Below are positions 49,773-59,463 of a stretch of 64,000 nt of DNA, in pieces (position 1 is the stretch's first letter; each line of letters opens with the position of its first letter). Source of the stretch: CBDAUN01 sp965214875 (GTDB lineage: Bacteria > Pseudomonadota > Gammaproteobacteria > Arenicellales > JAJDZL01); contig OZ243980.1 of assembly GCA_965214875.1 (NCBI GenBank), positions 992,001 through 1,056,000 of the forward strand, read 5' to 3'. The position numbers were made by a program, and so were the translations under genes. The notes below the pieces were generated by a model, which had not been told where the DNA came from, ran no database searches, and was given only the letters and a program-made list of their open reading frames with translations.

Positions 49773-51377
49773 TCAGCGGTCTGCCAAAATCATGTCGGAT
49801 GCTTTTTCAGCAATTGCAGCGACAGGCGCATTGGTATTGCCTGAGGTAATGGTTGGCATGATCGACGCATCGACGACTCTGATGCCGTTCAGTCCATGCA
49901 AGCGCAATCGTTCGTCAACGACCGAAAATTTGTCGGATTCTGGCCCCATTTTGCAGGTGCCGACTGGATGATAGATCGTCTCTCCGATTGATCGTGCGCA
50001 ATCCAGAAGCTGCTCGTCTGACTGGATGTGCATGCCGGGCAATTTTTCTTCAACGATAAATTTGCTCATTGCTTTGCTGTAGACGATTTTGCGGGAAACG
50101 CGCATTGCTTCGACAACAACTTCCTGATCTAGATTCGAACTTAAGTAGTTCGGATAGATTAGAGGGTAGTCTTCAGGGTTCGGCGACGAAAGCTCGATAG
50201 TGCCTCGGCTTTCCGGACGAAGCTGAGTGACTGAAGAGGTGATTCCGGGAAAGTCATGTACGCCTTCGCCCGGATTGTCCGTACTTAAGGGCTGGAAATG
50301 GAATTGTATGTCAGGCCGCTCGACTTGTTCTGAGGTCCTTGCAAAGATGCCGACTTGGCTGGCTGCCATTGTCATTGGACCGGAACGAAACAGCGCATAT
50401 TTGACTCCGATTAGCGATTTTCGAAGCAGGCTGCTGATTTCGTTGTTCAGCGTGGGGACGTTGCACTTATAGACGGAACGAATCTGCAAGTGGTCGTGCA
50501 GGTTGCGTCCGACTCCCGGCATGTGCTTGACGGTCGGAATTTGGTGCGCTTGCAGCATTGAGGAATCGCCGATGCCGGAAAGCATTAGCAGTTGCGGTGA
50601 ATTGATAGCTCCCGCGCTAATCACGATTTCCCGCTTCGCTGCAACCGTGTGGACTTTTCCATCATGAGATAGACTTACGGCATTGGCGCTTCCATCCGCA
50701 AACGAAATCCGACGCGCTAGCGCATTGGTAGCGACATGCAAGTTGGGACGGGGTCGCGCTTTGCGCAAATAGCCCGCTGCAGTGCTGCATCTTAAGCCGT
50801 TTCGCGCAGTCAATTGATAATATCCGGCACCTTCTTGCTCAGCGCCGTTGAAATCGTCATTGCGAGGAATGCCGATCTCCACGGCACCGTCGATGAAGGC
50901 ATCGCAGACGTCTCTGCGCGTTCGCATATCGGATACTTTAAGCATTCCACCGATGCCGTGATGCGTGTCAGCTCCGCGCTCTTGATCTTCGCACTTGATG
51001 AAGTAGGGCAGCATTTCATCGAATGACCACCCGCGGTTGCCAAAACTAGTCCATTCGTCGAAGTCTTCCTTTTGTCCGCGAATGTAGATCAGTCCATTGA
51101 TTGAACTAGATCCTCCCAGCAGCTTGCCGCGTGGCCAAGCGATGCTTCTTCCGTTTAGCCCGGAATCAGGCTGAGTTCGGTAGCACCAGTCTGTCTTCGG
51201 GTTGTGCATCGTTTTGAAATAGCCTACGGGAATGTGAACCCAAGGGTTGTGATCTTTGCCGCCGGCTTCCAGCAGGAGAACTTTGTGGCTGGTTTTTTCT
51301 GAAAGGCGGTTGGCCAAGATGCAGCCAGCAGTGCCAGCTCCGATCACAATGTAGTCGTACGAATCAGAAAATTCCAT
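49773..51377 (-). CDS. GMC-family FAD oxidoreductase (choline-dehydrogenase-like)
   Basis: About 534 residues. The N-terminal FAD-binding fold reads YIVIGAGTAGCILANRLSE (about 8-26), the GMC signatures include WPRGKLLGGSSSINGLIYIRG in pieces, and the C-terminal active-site region is YHPVGTCKMGPESD, followed by VVDASIMPTITSGNTNAPV. It would oxidise an alcohol to an aldehyde. Choline is one possibility, but no betaine-aldehyde dehydrogenase is adjacent. It converges on the DUF3726-like gene. Confidence 0.92.
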   Translation of the reverse strand: MEFSDSYDYIVIGAGTAGCILANRLSEKTSHKVLLLEAGGKDHNPWVHIPVGYFKTMHNPKTDWCYRTQPDSGLNGRSIAWPRGKLLGGSSSINGLIYIRGQKEDFDEWTSFGNRGWSFDEMLPYFIKCEDQERGADTHHGIGGMLKVSDMRTRRDVCDAFIDGAVEIGIPRNDDFNGAEQEGAGYYQLTARNGLRCSTAAGYLRKARPRPNLHVATNALARRISFADGSANAVSLSHDGKVHTVAAKREIVISAGAINSPQLLMLSGIGDSSMLQAHQIPTVKHMPGVGRNLHDHLQIRSVYKCNVPTLNNEISSLLRKSLIGVKYALFRSGPMTMAASQVGIFARTSEQVERPDIQFHFQPLSTDNPGEGVHDFPGITSSVTQLRPESRGTIELSSPNPEDYPLIYPNYLSSNLDQEVVVEAMRVSRKIVYSKAMSKFIVEEKLPGMHIQSDEQLLDCARSIGETIYHPVGTCKMGPESDKFSVVDERLRLHGLNGIRVVDASIMPTITSGNTNAPVAAIAEKASDMILADR

Positions 51378-52105
51378 TGGGAGCTGCAAGTTGATCCGGA
51401 TGTTTTTTCAGATAGTAACTTGGGCTTGGGAAGCGAAGATTATAAACCTGTCGAGGCAATTGGGGCATCACGCTTGCCTGCGCTCTTTGCCACGCCGAAC
51501 GTAGCGATTTCTCAAGATTTTATCAGTTGAGCACTAACGGCAAAACAAGTGACTTCATCATGCAGGACTTGAAGCACATTGCAAAATATGCCCGACTGCC
51601 GCGGAATCGCGAAAAGATTGTTCTTGAGCGAACTGTCGATGCGTTCTCGACCTGGCACCAGACGGCAAAGGAGCCCGCTCGATATGCCGAAGACATTGCA
51701 AGATCGTGTATTGCTGCACATTGCGCTTGTCCTAGCGTTTAATTGATCGAAGTCCGAACTTATATTTCAGAGCAGGCAAAAATCAATGATCGCTCCCGCA
51801 TCACGTCGTTCAAGGGGACATCGTGCTAAGCCGTTCGCATCCAGTCGCGGCGCACTCCATCGGAATATTTCGATTCGAATAGGAATCTAATGGGAACGTT
51901 GTCAAGATCGATAGCCTAGCGGCTCGCAAAGCTGGCGCTGTAACAAATTTCGATGCCTAGCGATGAGACTTAGACTACCGAATTTCAAAGTGATTTCTCA
52001 TCACCGAAAAACCGGGCTATCGACTTGGTCCGATCAAAAAGCCATCTCAATGAATGTTAACTGGCGCGCACAAGGCCAGCGAATAGTTCATTAGCCTTTT
52101 TTAGC
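51378..52105. other. non-coding region between GMC gene and permease
   Basis: About 730 bp. A 72-codon frame at 51527-51742 (+, TTG start) has no ribosome site and no recognised sequence. The rest has scattered stops in all frames and looks like decayed DNA. A short stem CTGGC/GCCAG around 52060-52080 lies downstream of the permease operon end and might be a weak terminator. Confidence 0.5.
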
Positions 52106-52960
52106 TTAGGTGGGCCGAATCCCCCGGAGCCTTTCGCTTCGTCGGCGTAGCAATTCAATGGTCGCGAGCAATGCCACGGAGACTAGCACCAGCATCGTGG
52201 CAACTGCAAGTATCGTGGGACTGATGTGCTCGCGGATTCCAGAAAACATTTGCCAAGGGATGGTTCGTTGTTGGAAGCTTCCAACAAACAGAATTACGAC
52301 AACCTCATCGAACGATGTGATGAAAGCGAACAATGCACCTGAAATGACGCCTGGCAAGATCAAGGGCACAATCACCTTGAAGAAGGTGGTGGTTCCGTCG
52401 GCACCGAGACTGGCTGACGCACGAATCAAGCTGCGATCAAATCCCACCAATGTCGCCGTGACCGTAATGACGACAAACGGTGTGCCAAGCGCAGCGTGCG
52501 CGAGGATTACGCCGATGTGCGTGCCTTGCAAGTTGATTCTTGAATAGAAAAAGAACATCCCGCACGCCGAGATGATCAGAGGAACGATCATCGGAGAAAT
52601 CAGAATCGCCATCAGCGCGGTTCGGTAGGGCACATGCCGGCGACTCAACCCAAGTGCCGCCACTGTTCCCAGAGTCGTTGCGATTAGCGTCGAAAATACC
52701 GCAATAATAAAACTGTTGTTGACCGCCCCGCGCCAATTTAAATTGGTGAAGAAATCCTCGTACCAGCGCAAGGAATAGCCGGCGGGGTCGAATGTCAGCA
52801 TTTCTTGCGTGAAGGTGAAGAACGGAACAGCGTTGAACGAAAGCGGAATAATGACCAGTATCGGAAAAATCAGAAACAAGAATATCAGACCGCAAATCAG
52901 GCGAAACGCATAGTGCCAAGCCTTTTCGGTCAAGCTAAGGTATGGGGGGAACTTTTGCAT
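52106..52960 (-). CDS. ABC transporter permease (PotC-like)
   Basis: A 284-residue inner-membrane permease of the spermidine/putrescine class with six membrane segments. The EAA-type loop is at ASLGADGTTTFFKVIVPLILPG (about 185-206). It begins one base after the stop of the PotB-like gene. With the partner permease and the binding protein it forms a PotBCD-type importer for a small cation or similar compound. Confidence 0.92.
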   Translation of the reverse strand: MQKFPPYLSLTEKAWHYAFRLICGLIFLFLIFPILVIIPLSFNAVPFFTFTQEMLTFDPAGYSLRWYEDFFTNLNWRGAVNNSFIIAVFSTLIATTLGTVAALGLSRRHVPYRTALMAILISPMIVPLIISACGMFFFYSRINLQGTHIGVILAHAALGTPFVVITVTATLVGFDRSLIRASASLGADGTTTFFKVIVPLILPGVISGALFAFITSFDEVVVILFVGSFQQRTIPWQMFSGIREHISPTILAVATMLVLVSVALLATIELLRRRSERLRGIRPT

Positions 52961-52961
52961 G

Positions 52962-54239
52962 CTAGCCGAGTTTGATGTTGTTGATGCCTACAATCTTGTC
53001 GTATAGCAGATAGAGAACCAGAACGATTCCAAGCAATATGACGCCAAGAGCTGCCGCCAGCCCCCAATTCAAAGAGGTTGATACGTGATAGGCGATCAGA
53101 TTGCTGATGAATGTCCCCGACGTGCCACCGACCAGCGCTGGTGTGATGTAGTAGCCAATTGCGAGGATGAATACCAGAATCGCGCCCGCGCCAATGCCCG
53201 GTACCGTATTCGGCGCGTAGATTTTCCAGAACGCCCTGAAAGGGTGGGAGCCTAGCGACACTGCCGCTCGCATATAGCTCGGCGGTATTGTCTTCATGAC
53301 GCTGTAAAGCGGAAGCACCATGAAAGGCAGCAATATGTGCGTCATGGCAATGATTGTTCCCGTTGCGTTGTGGATCATTTGCAGGCGATTGTCCGTGTCG
53401 ATTACGTTCAGCAGCACGAGAATGTCATTGATGACACCTTGACTTTGCAACAGAGCAACCCAGGCGGTTGTACGAACAAGAAGCGATGTCCAAAATGGCA
53501 GGAGCACCAGTATGAGAAGCAAATTCCCGGTTCGCGATGGAAGAGTCGCCAGCAAATAGGCAATTGGATAGCCCAAAATCAGCGTTAGCAGCGTGATAAG
53601 GGCGCTCAAATAGAGTGTCTTGGCAAAAAGTTCGAGATAGATTCGCTGCTCATCTTCCATCAACTCCACACTGCCGTCCGGCGCGACTTGCAAGTCGACC
53701 GCGCCGAGGAAGTATCCGGCCGTGTAGTCGGAACTGAAGGTTTTGATCAGCTGCCAGGTTTCGATTTGTCCCCACTTCCTATCCTGCTCTATGACTGCTT
53801 CTTTGTAGGGACCGGTTTTGTCCAGTCTGGATATTCGGCGTTGCGCCTTGCGAAACAGGCTGTTCATGCCTGGCTTTTCGTAGTTAAGACGCTTGCCGAC
53901 GCGAGTGATCACCTTGTTCGGGGCGCCTTCCTGAATATCAAGAACGAGTGCTTCGAAAACGTTCTCGCCGGGAAGTTCGTTGGATGTTGCATCCCATTGT
54001 TTGAGCTCTTCGGTGGTTCGCGGCAAATAAGTTGAAACGATAGGATCTTCAATGCTGCGCCACAGCATGTCGCCGATTGGGATCAGGAATGTGATGGCGA
54101 TGAAGAGAAAAAGCGGAGCGACAAGCATCAGTGACCTGAGCTTTTCGCGTCTTAAAGCGCGCGCCAGGGACGTTTTCAGAGGTGTCCCGTCGACTGTTGT
54201 CAGCATTTCTGCTGGCGGAGCGCTTCCTGCTTGTGCCAT
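52962..54239 (-). CDS. ABC transporter permease (PotB-like) with large N-terminal insertion
   Basis: A 425-residue permease. After the first membrane helix (LMLVAPLFLFIAITFLIPIG, near 37-56) it has about 150 polar residues before the next helix. This makes it longer than the ~280-300 residues of PotB; such insertions occur in some members of the class. The EAA-type loop is ASLGSHPFRAFWKIYAPNTVPG-like (here AVSLGSHPFRAFWKIYAPN). It is followed by the PotC-like gene after one base and preceded by a strong hairpin. Confidence 0.92.
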   Translation of the reverse strand: MAQAGSAPPAEMLTTVDGTPLKTSLARALRREKLRSLMLVAPLFLFIAITFLIPIGDMLWRSIEDPIVSTYLPRTTEELKQWDATSNELPGENVFEALVLDIQEGAPNKVITRVGKRLNYEKPGMNSLFRKAQRRISRLDKTGPYKEAVIEQDRKWGQIETWQLIKTFSSDYTAGYFLGAVDLQVAPDGSVELMEDEQRIYLELFAKTLYLSALITLLTLILGYPIAYLLATLPSRTGNLLLILVLLPFWTSLLVRTTAWVALLQSQGVINDILVLLNVIDTDNRLQMIHNATGTIIAMTHILLPFMVLPLYSVMKTIPPSYMRAAVSLGSHPFRAFWKIYAPNTVPGIGAGAILVFILAIGYYITPALVGGTSGTFISNLIAYHVSTSLNWGLAAALGVILLGIVLVLYLLYDKIVGINNIKLG

Positions 54240-54279
54240 AGAACCTTAAGGCGTTTTGGGTTGATGGGTTCGGCAGCCG

Positions 54280-54311
54280 GTGGCGGGGTGTTCGATTCGA
54301 CACCCCGCCAC
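54280..54311 (-). promoter_or_regulatory. strong stem-loop between binding protein and permease genes
   Basis: GTGGCGGGGTG (54280-54290) pairs perfectly with CACCCCGCCAC (54301-54311), 11 bp around a 10-base loop. It lies after the binding-protein stop in the operon (minus strand) and has no T-run. Such hairpins often stabilise the binding-protein mRNA or reduce read-through, so that binding protein exceeds permease. Confidence 0.6.
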
Positions 54312-54336
54312 TAACTTATCATGTTTCGAGACGGAT

Positions 54337-55434
54337 CTAGCTTTGGAGCCAGGAATTGAACTGCTCGTTCAGGTCGTCTCGGTTGTCAGCCCACCATTCA
54401 TAGTTGAACAGCAATGTCTTTACAGCATTTTCAGGCGCTGTAGGCATGTGCGGACCCATTTCGATTCCAAGCGTTGCATGCGTGCCAACCAACGGTGCCG
54501 ACGACTTTCGAGTCGGGCCGTAGGAGATGAACTTCGCCTGGTCGGCTAGCCGCTGGGTGTCTGTGGCGAATCGGAGAAACTTCAGCACTTCTTCCTGATG
54601 CGGACCGCCGACCGGAACGACCCAGCCGTCAAGGTCAAAAAGCTGCCATTCCCACATCATTGAGATCGGCTGTTTTTCCTCTTCAATCGCTGAGAAAAGT
54701 CGACCGTTGTACGCGGATGCAATTACTACTTCTCCGTCAGCTAGAAGCTGCGTCGGCTGCGCACCCGTTTCCCACCACACGACGCTGTCCTTAACGGTGG
54801 CTAGCTTTTTGAATGCACGATCTCTGCCTTCCTCTGTATCGAGAGCGTCGTAGATATCGTCAGCCGGAACGCCATCTGCAATCAACGCCCATTCGAGATT
54901 GCCAATCGGTCGTTTTTCCAGCGACCGTTTTCCAGGGATGTCGCTCAGGTTGAACACATCGACGATCCCTTCAGGGGCTCTGGAGACCAGATCATGACGG
55001 TAGCCAAAAGTGGTCGAGTATACGATCTGGGGAATGAAGCAGGGCGAGACGATCAAATCGCCAAAATCTTCTGTTGCCGGAGTGCCATCAGGCGCAGGCG
55101 CCAATACCGTGTCGTGGTCGATTTCCAAAACCAGCCCTTCATCGCAAAGAGCAATGGCATCGGCGGCGACCGCATCTAGCAACGCCCAAGTCACATTGCC
55201 GGCCTCACTTTGAGCGCGCAGTTTAGACTTGCCTTCGGCGGCGGAATCGTCATTGACAATTGTGACACCGGGATTCATGGCCATATAGGGTTCGTGGTAG
55301 GCATTTTGCTGACTCGCCGTGTATGCTCCGCCCCAAGAAACCACTACTAGCTCTTGGGCCTGAACCGCACCGATTCCAGCGATTCCGAAAAGCATGCTCA
55401 GAAAGCCTGCAGTTAAGCCTTTGATTGTTTTCAT
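54337..55434 (-). CDS. extracellular solute-binding protein (PotD-like)
   Basis: About 365 residues. A signal peptide is clear (MKTIKGLTAGFLSMLFGIAG, cut near VQAQE), followed by LVVVSWGGAYTASQQNAYHEPYM in pieces and the periplasmic-binding fold of the polyamine class. GGAGG lies 7 bp before the ATG at 55434. It is the first gene of the importer operon. No ATP-binding subunit gene is present in the surrounding 6 kb, so the ATPase must come from elsewhere. Confidence 0.92.
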   Translation of the reverse strand: MKTIKGLTAGFLSMLFGIAGIGAVQAQELVVVSWGGAYTASQQNAYHEPYMAMNPGVTIVNDDSAAEGKSKLRAQSEAGNVTWALLDAVAADAIALCDEGLVLEIDHDTVLAPAPDGTPATEDFGDLIVSPCFIPQIVYSTTFGYRHDLVSRAPEGIVDVFNLSDIPGKRSLEKRPIGNLEWALIADGVPADDIYDALDTEEGRDRAFKKLATVKDSVVWWETGAQPTQLLADGEVVIASAYNGRLFSAIEEEKQPISMMWEWQLFDLDGWVVPVGGPHQEEVLKFLRFATDTQRLADQAKFISYGPTRKSSAPLVGTHATLGIEMGPHMPTAPENAVKTLLFNYEWWADNRDDLNEQFNSWLQS

Positions 55435-55771
55435 TACGTGTCCTCCAAATAAATGCAATGTGGCTAATAGCCCAATTTGAGAAATCTTTTATACCACATT
55501 AAGTATTATTATGAGAAATTTTGCATGTCCCGAAGTTGGCAGCTTTGGAAGATGGTCCGCTTTGATCAGGCACGATAGGCGCCGGACCGGGTGAATCGGC
55601 GTGTTTGCATCCGGAATCGTTCCAGATGGTCCGCATGGCACTCGCAGACCGCAAGATGGTTTCGATGCCCTGCGTCTTGACAAGTGCCTGAAAGCCGAAT
55701 ATGCGGCTGCTAATTTTCACATGCCGGCCTGAATTGATTGCTTAACGAATTGCCAAAGGTGACAAATACGC
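55435..55771. other. divergent intergenic region between importer and M24 peptidase
   Basis: About 340 bp. AT-rich near the binding-protein gene, GC-richer in the middle. No gene is convincing; it should hold both promoters. I see no clear operator. Confidence 0.5.
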
Positions 55772-56986
55772 ATGAATAATAATCGACAACACGGAGCGAT
55801 GGAGTTTTCGACTCCGCCGGTTGACCTTGAAATTGTCCGGCGCTACCGCTTATCGAGAGTGCGCGAGCAGCTCCGCGCGCGAGATCTCGCCGGTGCGCTG
55901 CTGTTTGACCAACTGAACACGCGCTACGTTACAGATGCGACGAATATGCAAGTTTGGTGTTCGCACTATGAGGCGCGAGCAGTCTTCGTGCCGTGCGAGG
56001 GCCCTGTCATTCTATGGGACTTTGGCAACTACCCTCATTTGGCCGAAGGGCTGCCGACGGTGGATGAATATCGCGTCATGAAGGCGTTCTACTTTTTCTC
56101 GTCAGGCCCTCGCGGAGAGCGGACAGTGCACGAGTACGCGCGCGAATTGGCGGATGTGGTTGCCGAACATGGCGGCGGCAATAGGCGGATTGCAATCGAC
56201 CGGTGCACTGTCTCAGCTTTGCATGCCTTCCAAAAGGCGGGACTCGAAATGATTGATGGGCAAGAGCTGATGGAGATTGCCCGGGTGATCAAATCCCCTG
56301 AGGAGTTGGCGTTGATGCGCCGCTCGGTTGAAGCTTGCGAGGGCGCCATTGCGCATATGCGGACATTCTTGGAACCCGGCATCACCGAGAATGCTCTTTA
56401 TTCCAAGCTTCACGAAGCCAATGTCGCGATGGGCGGGGAGTGGATTGAAACCCGACTGCTATCTTCCGGCCCCCGTACAGTCCCATGGATGCGCGAGTCG
56501 TCGATGCGCGTGATTGAAAAGGGCGACATGGTCAGCTTCGACACCGACTTGATCGGCCCGTACGGGTACTGTTGCGACATGTCGCGGTCCTGGATCTGTG
56601 GCGAGGTGAAGCCGACCGCTGAGCAAGCCAGAGTGTTCAATCTCGCCGTCGACCAGATCAGATGCAATACCGAGCTGCTAAAGCCTGGCATGTCGTTTCG
56701 CGAATATTCGCAAAAGGCTTGGCGGATTCCGGACGAGTTTATCGACAACCGCTACGGCGTCATCGTTCACGGAGTCGGCTTGGCCGACGAATATCCGTCA
56801 ATCAAGAATTTTGTCGATTTCGAGTCGAAAGGATACGATGGCATCATGCAGCCCGGCATGACCTTGTGTGTCGAGTCCTACATGGGGTCGAAGCATGGCG
56901 GCGAAGGTGTAAAGCTGGAGGAGCAGGTGCTGATAACCGAGGACGGATACGAACAATTGACTTCCTATCCGCTTGAATTGCAGTAG
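55772..56986 (+). CDS. M24-family metallopeptidase (Xaa-Pro aminopeptidase/creatinase fold)
   Basis: A 404-residue M24 protein with a creatinase N-terminal domain and a pita-bread C-terminal domain. The five metal ligands appear as Asp in SFDTDLIG and CCDMSRSW, His in VIVHGVGLADEYP, and Glu in LCVESYMG and KLEEQVLIT. Members include Xaa-Pro peptidases, creatinase and DMSP lyases, so substrate is open. AAAGGTGA precedes the ATG. It is divergent from the PotD-like gene and may process the imported compound. Confidence 0.92.
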   Translation: MNNNRQHGAMEFSTPPVDLEIVRRYRLSRVREQLRARDLAGALLFDQLNTRYVTDATNMQVWCSHYEARAVFVPCEGPVILWDFGNYPHLAEGLPTVDEYRVMKAFYFFSSGPRGERTVHEYARELADVVAEHGGGNRRIAIDRCTVSALHAFQKAGLEMIDGQELMEIARVIKSPEELALMRRSVEACEGAIAHMRTFLEPGITENALYSKLHEANVAMGGEWIETRLLSSGPRTVPWMRESSMRVIEKGDMVSFDTDLIGPYGYCCDMSRSWICGEVKPTAEQARVFNLAVDQIRCNTELLKPGMSFREYSQKAWRIPDEFIDNRYGVIVHGVGLADEYPSIKNFVDFESKGYDGIMQPGMTLCVESYMGSKHGGEGVKLEEQVLITEDGYEQLTSYPLELQ

Positions 56987-57000
56987 TGCGCAGATACCGG

Positions 57001-58080
57001 TCAAAACACGCGGCCTTTGACGATTTCGTGCGTGAAGTCGAACAATTCGTCCAGTGCCGGCCCTAGATCGGCGATTCTCGGATCAGTGGTTGTGCCGCGG
57101 CAAAATCGTGCGTAGATCTGCATGAAGATGACGCAATGCTTGAACGCGGCAAGCACTCGGTAGTAGTGAAGATTTGACATGTCGCGCTGGCTGATTGCGC
57201 CGTAGTATTCCGCAATCCTGCGTCGATTGAGCCAGCCGGTCGCGGTGGCTGTCGGCATCTGTCCAACCGTGTTCAAGGCCGGCGGGTCGTCGGGCTCGAC
57301 CCAGTAGCTGAGCAATGTCGCGAAGTCGAAAAGCGGATCGCCGCGCGTACACATGTCCCAATCGAGCAGCGCGATCGGCTTGACCGGGTCGGAAGGGTCC
57401 AGAATGATGTTGTTCAGCTTGAAATCGTTATGGAGCAAGGTGCTTTCGGAAGGCGGGATCGCTTGATCTTCCAGCCAATGCATAATCGCATCGGCCGACT
57501 TTGGCCAAGATTGTTGCGGATACACATCAAGCGCGGCTACCTTGAACCGCTTGATCCAGCCTGTTCTGGCGCGCTGAAGAAATCCGGTCGGTCGCCCCAG
57601 ATCATCGAGCCCAACTTGCACAGGGTCTACGTTCTGGAATTCATTCAGAACCTCGACCGCCATCTTCGACAGATCAGCCGTGCTCGATCTGAGCGAGTCT
57701 GGAAGGCTCATGCGGATCACCATGCCGGGCCGGTATTGCATGATCAGAAACGGCGCGCCGAGCACAGAAACATCTTCGCAGAGCAGCATGGCGCGCGGCG
57801 CAAGCGGGAATCGTTTCCAGAGTCTTGATGTCACTTTGTACTCGCGCGCCATGTCGTTGCCCCCGGGCGGCAGCGGGCCGAGCGGGGGCCGGCGCAAGAC
57901 GAAGCGCTCGCCATCCATGCGGATGAGGAAATTGAGATTGCCGAACCCGCCAACGAATTGTTGCGGCGGCGGATCGGTTTCGAGCCAGTGGTTTCTCTTA
58001 GCGAGATACCTGTTTAGGCACTCCCAGTCTTGGGGCTGCTGGTGTTTCGGAGGGAAAAAGCGGTCTGTCGTTGCTTCCAC
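57001..58080 (-). CDS. APH-like phosphotransferase family protein
   Basis: A 359-residue kinase-fold protein of the phosphotransferase (APH/ACAD10-like) group. The Brenner-type motif LLHNDFKLNNIILD and the metal motif ALLDWDMCTRGDPLFDFA are both visible near 213 and 239. GTG start at 58080 with AGGAAG 8 bp upstream. It converges on the M24 gene, with a 14-bp gap. Members phosphorylate small alcohols or are linked to acyl-CoA metabolism; the substrate here is unknown and drug resistance should not be assumed. Confidence 0.87.
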   Translation of the reverse strand: MEATTDRFFPPKHQQPQDWECLNRYLAKRNHWLETDPPPQQFVGGFGNLNFLIRMDGERFVLRRPPLGPLPPGGNDMAREYKVTSRLWKRFPLAPRAMLLCEDVSVLGAPFLIMQYRPGMVIRMSLPDSLRSSTADLSKMAVEVLNEFQNVDPVQVGLDDLGRPTGFLQRARTGWIKRFKVAALDVYPQQSWPKSADAIMHWLEDQAIPPSESTLLHNDFKLNNIILDPSDPVKPIALLDWDMCTRGDPLFDFATLLSYWVEPDDPPALNTVGQMPTATATGWLNRRRIAEYYGAISQRDMSNLHYYRVLAAFKHCVIFMQIYARFCRGTTTDPRIADLGPALDELFDFTHEIVKGRVF

Positions 58081-58366
58081 GGCAGTAACTTCCTATTGCT
58101 CGGCTTTTGTTGATGCTTCTGTTCAGTTTTTCATAATTGTATCGCATGGAAATGAGCGTTAATCGCTGCATCTCGACAGGACGATTCCATACCGCCTTCA
58201 ATCGGCTGCCGCCAATTTGCCGATTTACCTGCTGGTCCGCCCTGCCGTTCGTTGCCGGACGGCCGCCGCCAGGCGCGGGCTTTGGGGAAAATGCGGAAAT
58301 TGCCCGTACAGGCGCGGCCGAACTGGTTTACAATCGGGGCATTGCTATTCATTCGGAGATTGAAAC

Positions 58367-59231
58367 ATGATGAAAATGCTTAAGCTTAATTCACCCCCCC
58401 CCCCGCCGCCTGGCGGCGCGCGCCGCGGCCCTGGCCTGCCTGACGCTTTTTGCCGGCGCCGGCTGGGCGCAGGAATGGCTGGGCGACGGCGGGCCTGGCG
58501 AGGTCTGCGAGCGCAAGATCTACACCACTAACGTCGCCTACGCCGCCAGCAAGGGGCTGATCAACCTTGCGAACTACACGTGCAACCGGGGTCACACGGG
58601 CCCGAACGGGGAAAGTCTGAGGGGCGCTCCGGTCTTGGATGCGGTCAAGCTTTGCCTGGATCATGCGGTCGCGGTCGGCCGGCCCGCCCACAACGACTGC
58701 TACAAGCATCTGGTGCCGCGCATGCAGCGCCATTTCGTGTCGAGGTGCAGGAATACCCAGCTGTGCAACGGGCGCGACACCCCCAGCGACGGGCTGAAGA
58801 ACTGCCTGCTGGCGATCCACAACGGCGGCGACGGGGAGGGCGATAAGCGCTCGCCCTACTGGCAGGCGGTCTACCGCAAGTGCGGGACCTGCGAGCGGGT
58901 GCCGGGCGGGTTTTCGTGCCGGCGCACGCTGACGGTCGAAGATGACCCCAGACAGAAGGGTTTTGTTTCTGACGATGGGCTTGCCGCGTTCAGGAACAAG
59001 CCGGCTCAGCAGTGGCAGCGCGAGTGCGACTATATGGCCTACGGCGCGTGGGACGCCGATCCGAGTCTGGGTGAGAGGATAGTGCGCTTCTACGACCCGG
59101 TCGGCGAGGTGGGGCCGTCCGGCTGCGCGCAGGACCGCAATGGCGACGGCGTGTACGAGTTCTACCCGCCCAGCGCGACCGCGCCCAACCCGGCGCTGTG
59201 CACCTATTCGCACTGCGGGCGGAATCCCTGA
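58367..59231 (+). CDS. secreted cysteine-rich protein, out of frame at a poly-C tract
   Basis: The ATG at 58367 (ribosome site GGAG at 58354-58357) starts a frame that enters 11 consecutive C and then stops at 58529-58531 after 54 codons. The frame one base on, from 58404, encodes the rest of a signal peptide (RRLAARAAALACLTLFAGAG, cut after WA) and a mature protein with about 15 cysteines, ending at 59231. With 10 or 13 C the start joins the signal peptide in frame. The mature part is GC-rich and unknown (KLCLDHAVAV, RKCGTCERVPGG, ALCTYSHCG). Either the gene is switched off by slipped-strand change or the tract was miscounted in the assembly. Confidence 0.7.
58394..58404 (+). repeat. mononucleotide tract, 11 C
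   Basis: Eleven C in a row 27 bp inside the coding start of the secreted protein. It is the longest homopolymer I noticed in the window and lies exactly where the reading frame breaks. Confidence 0.95.
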
Positions 59232-59255
59232 GGCCGGCTTGCGGCAAGGCCGGCC
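59232..59255 (+). terminator. GC-rich stem-loop after the secreted-protein gene
   Basis: GGCCGGCTT (59232-59240) pairs with AAGGCCGGCC (59246-59255) with one bulged G, starting right after the stop codon. It is not followed by T's, so termination is inferred only from strength and position. Confidence 0.45.
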
Positions 59256-59463
59256 CCGGCGGGCCGGCCTTCGCCCGCGGTCGAAAAGGCGCGCCGGAGA
59301 CCGCAAGGCTGTCATTTGAATTGGGGAAATCGACAGCGCAAGCGCCTCACTTAAGATCAATCAAGGCGTTTTCGGTTATATTGGTACTTCGCCATAGCCA
59401 GGCAGACAGCTGGAGGGCATTGTTCGACTGAATTAACATTTTGCATACTGGAAGTCTAAACGC

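Noticed and set aside
51527..51742. 71-codon frame between the GMC gene and the permease
   Set aside because: TTG start without ribosome site and no homology that I recognise; possible decay product only.
55499..55720. 73-codon minus-strand frame in the importer/M24 intergenic region
   Set aside because: Would end next to the start region of the PotD-like gene, has no start signals and no recognised sequence.
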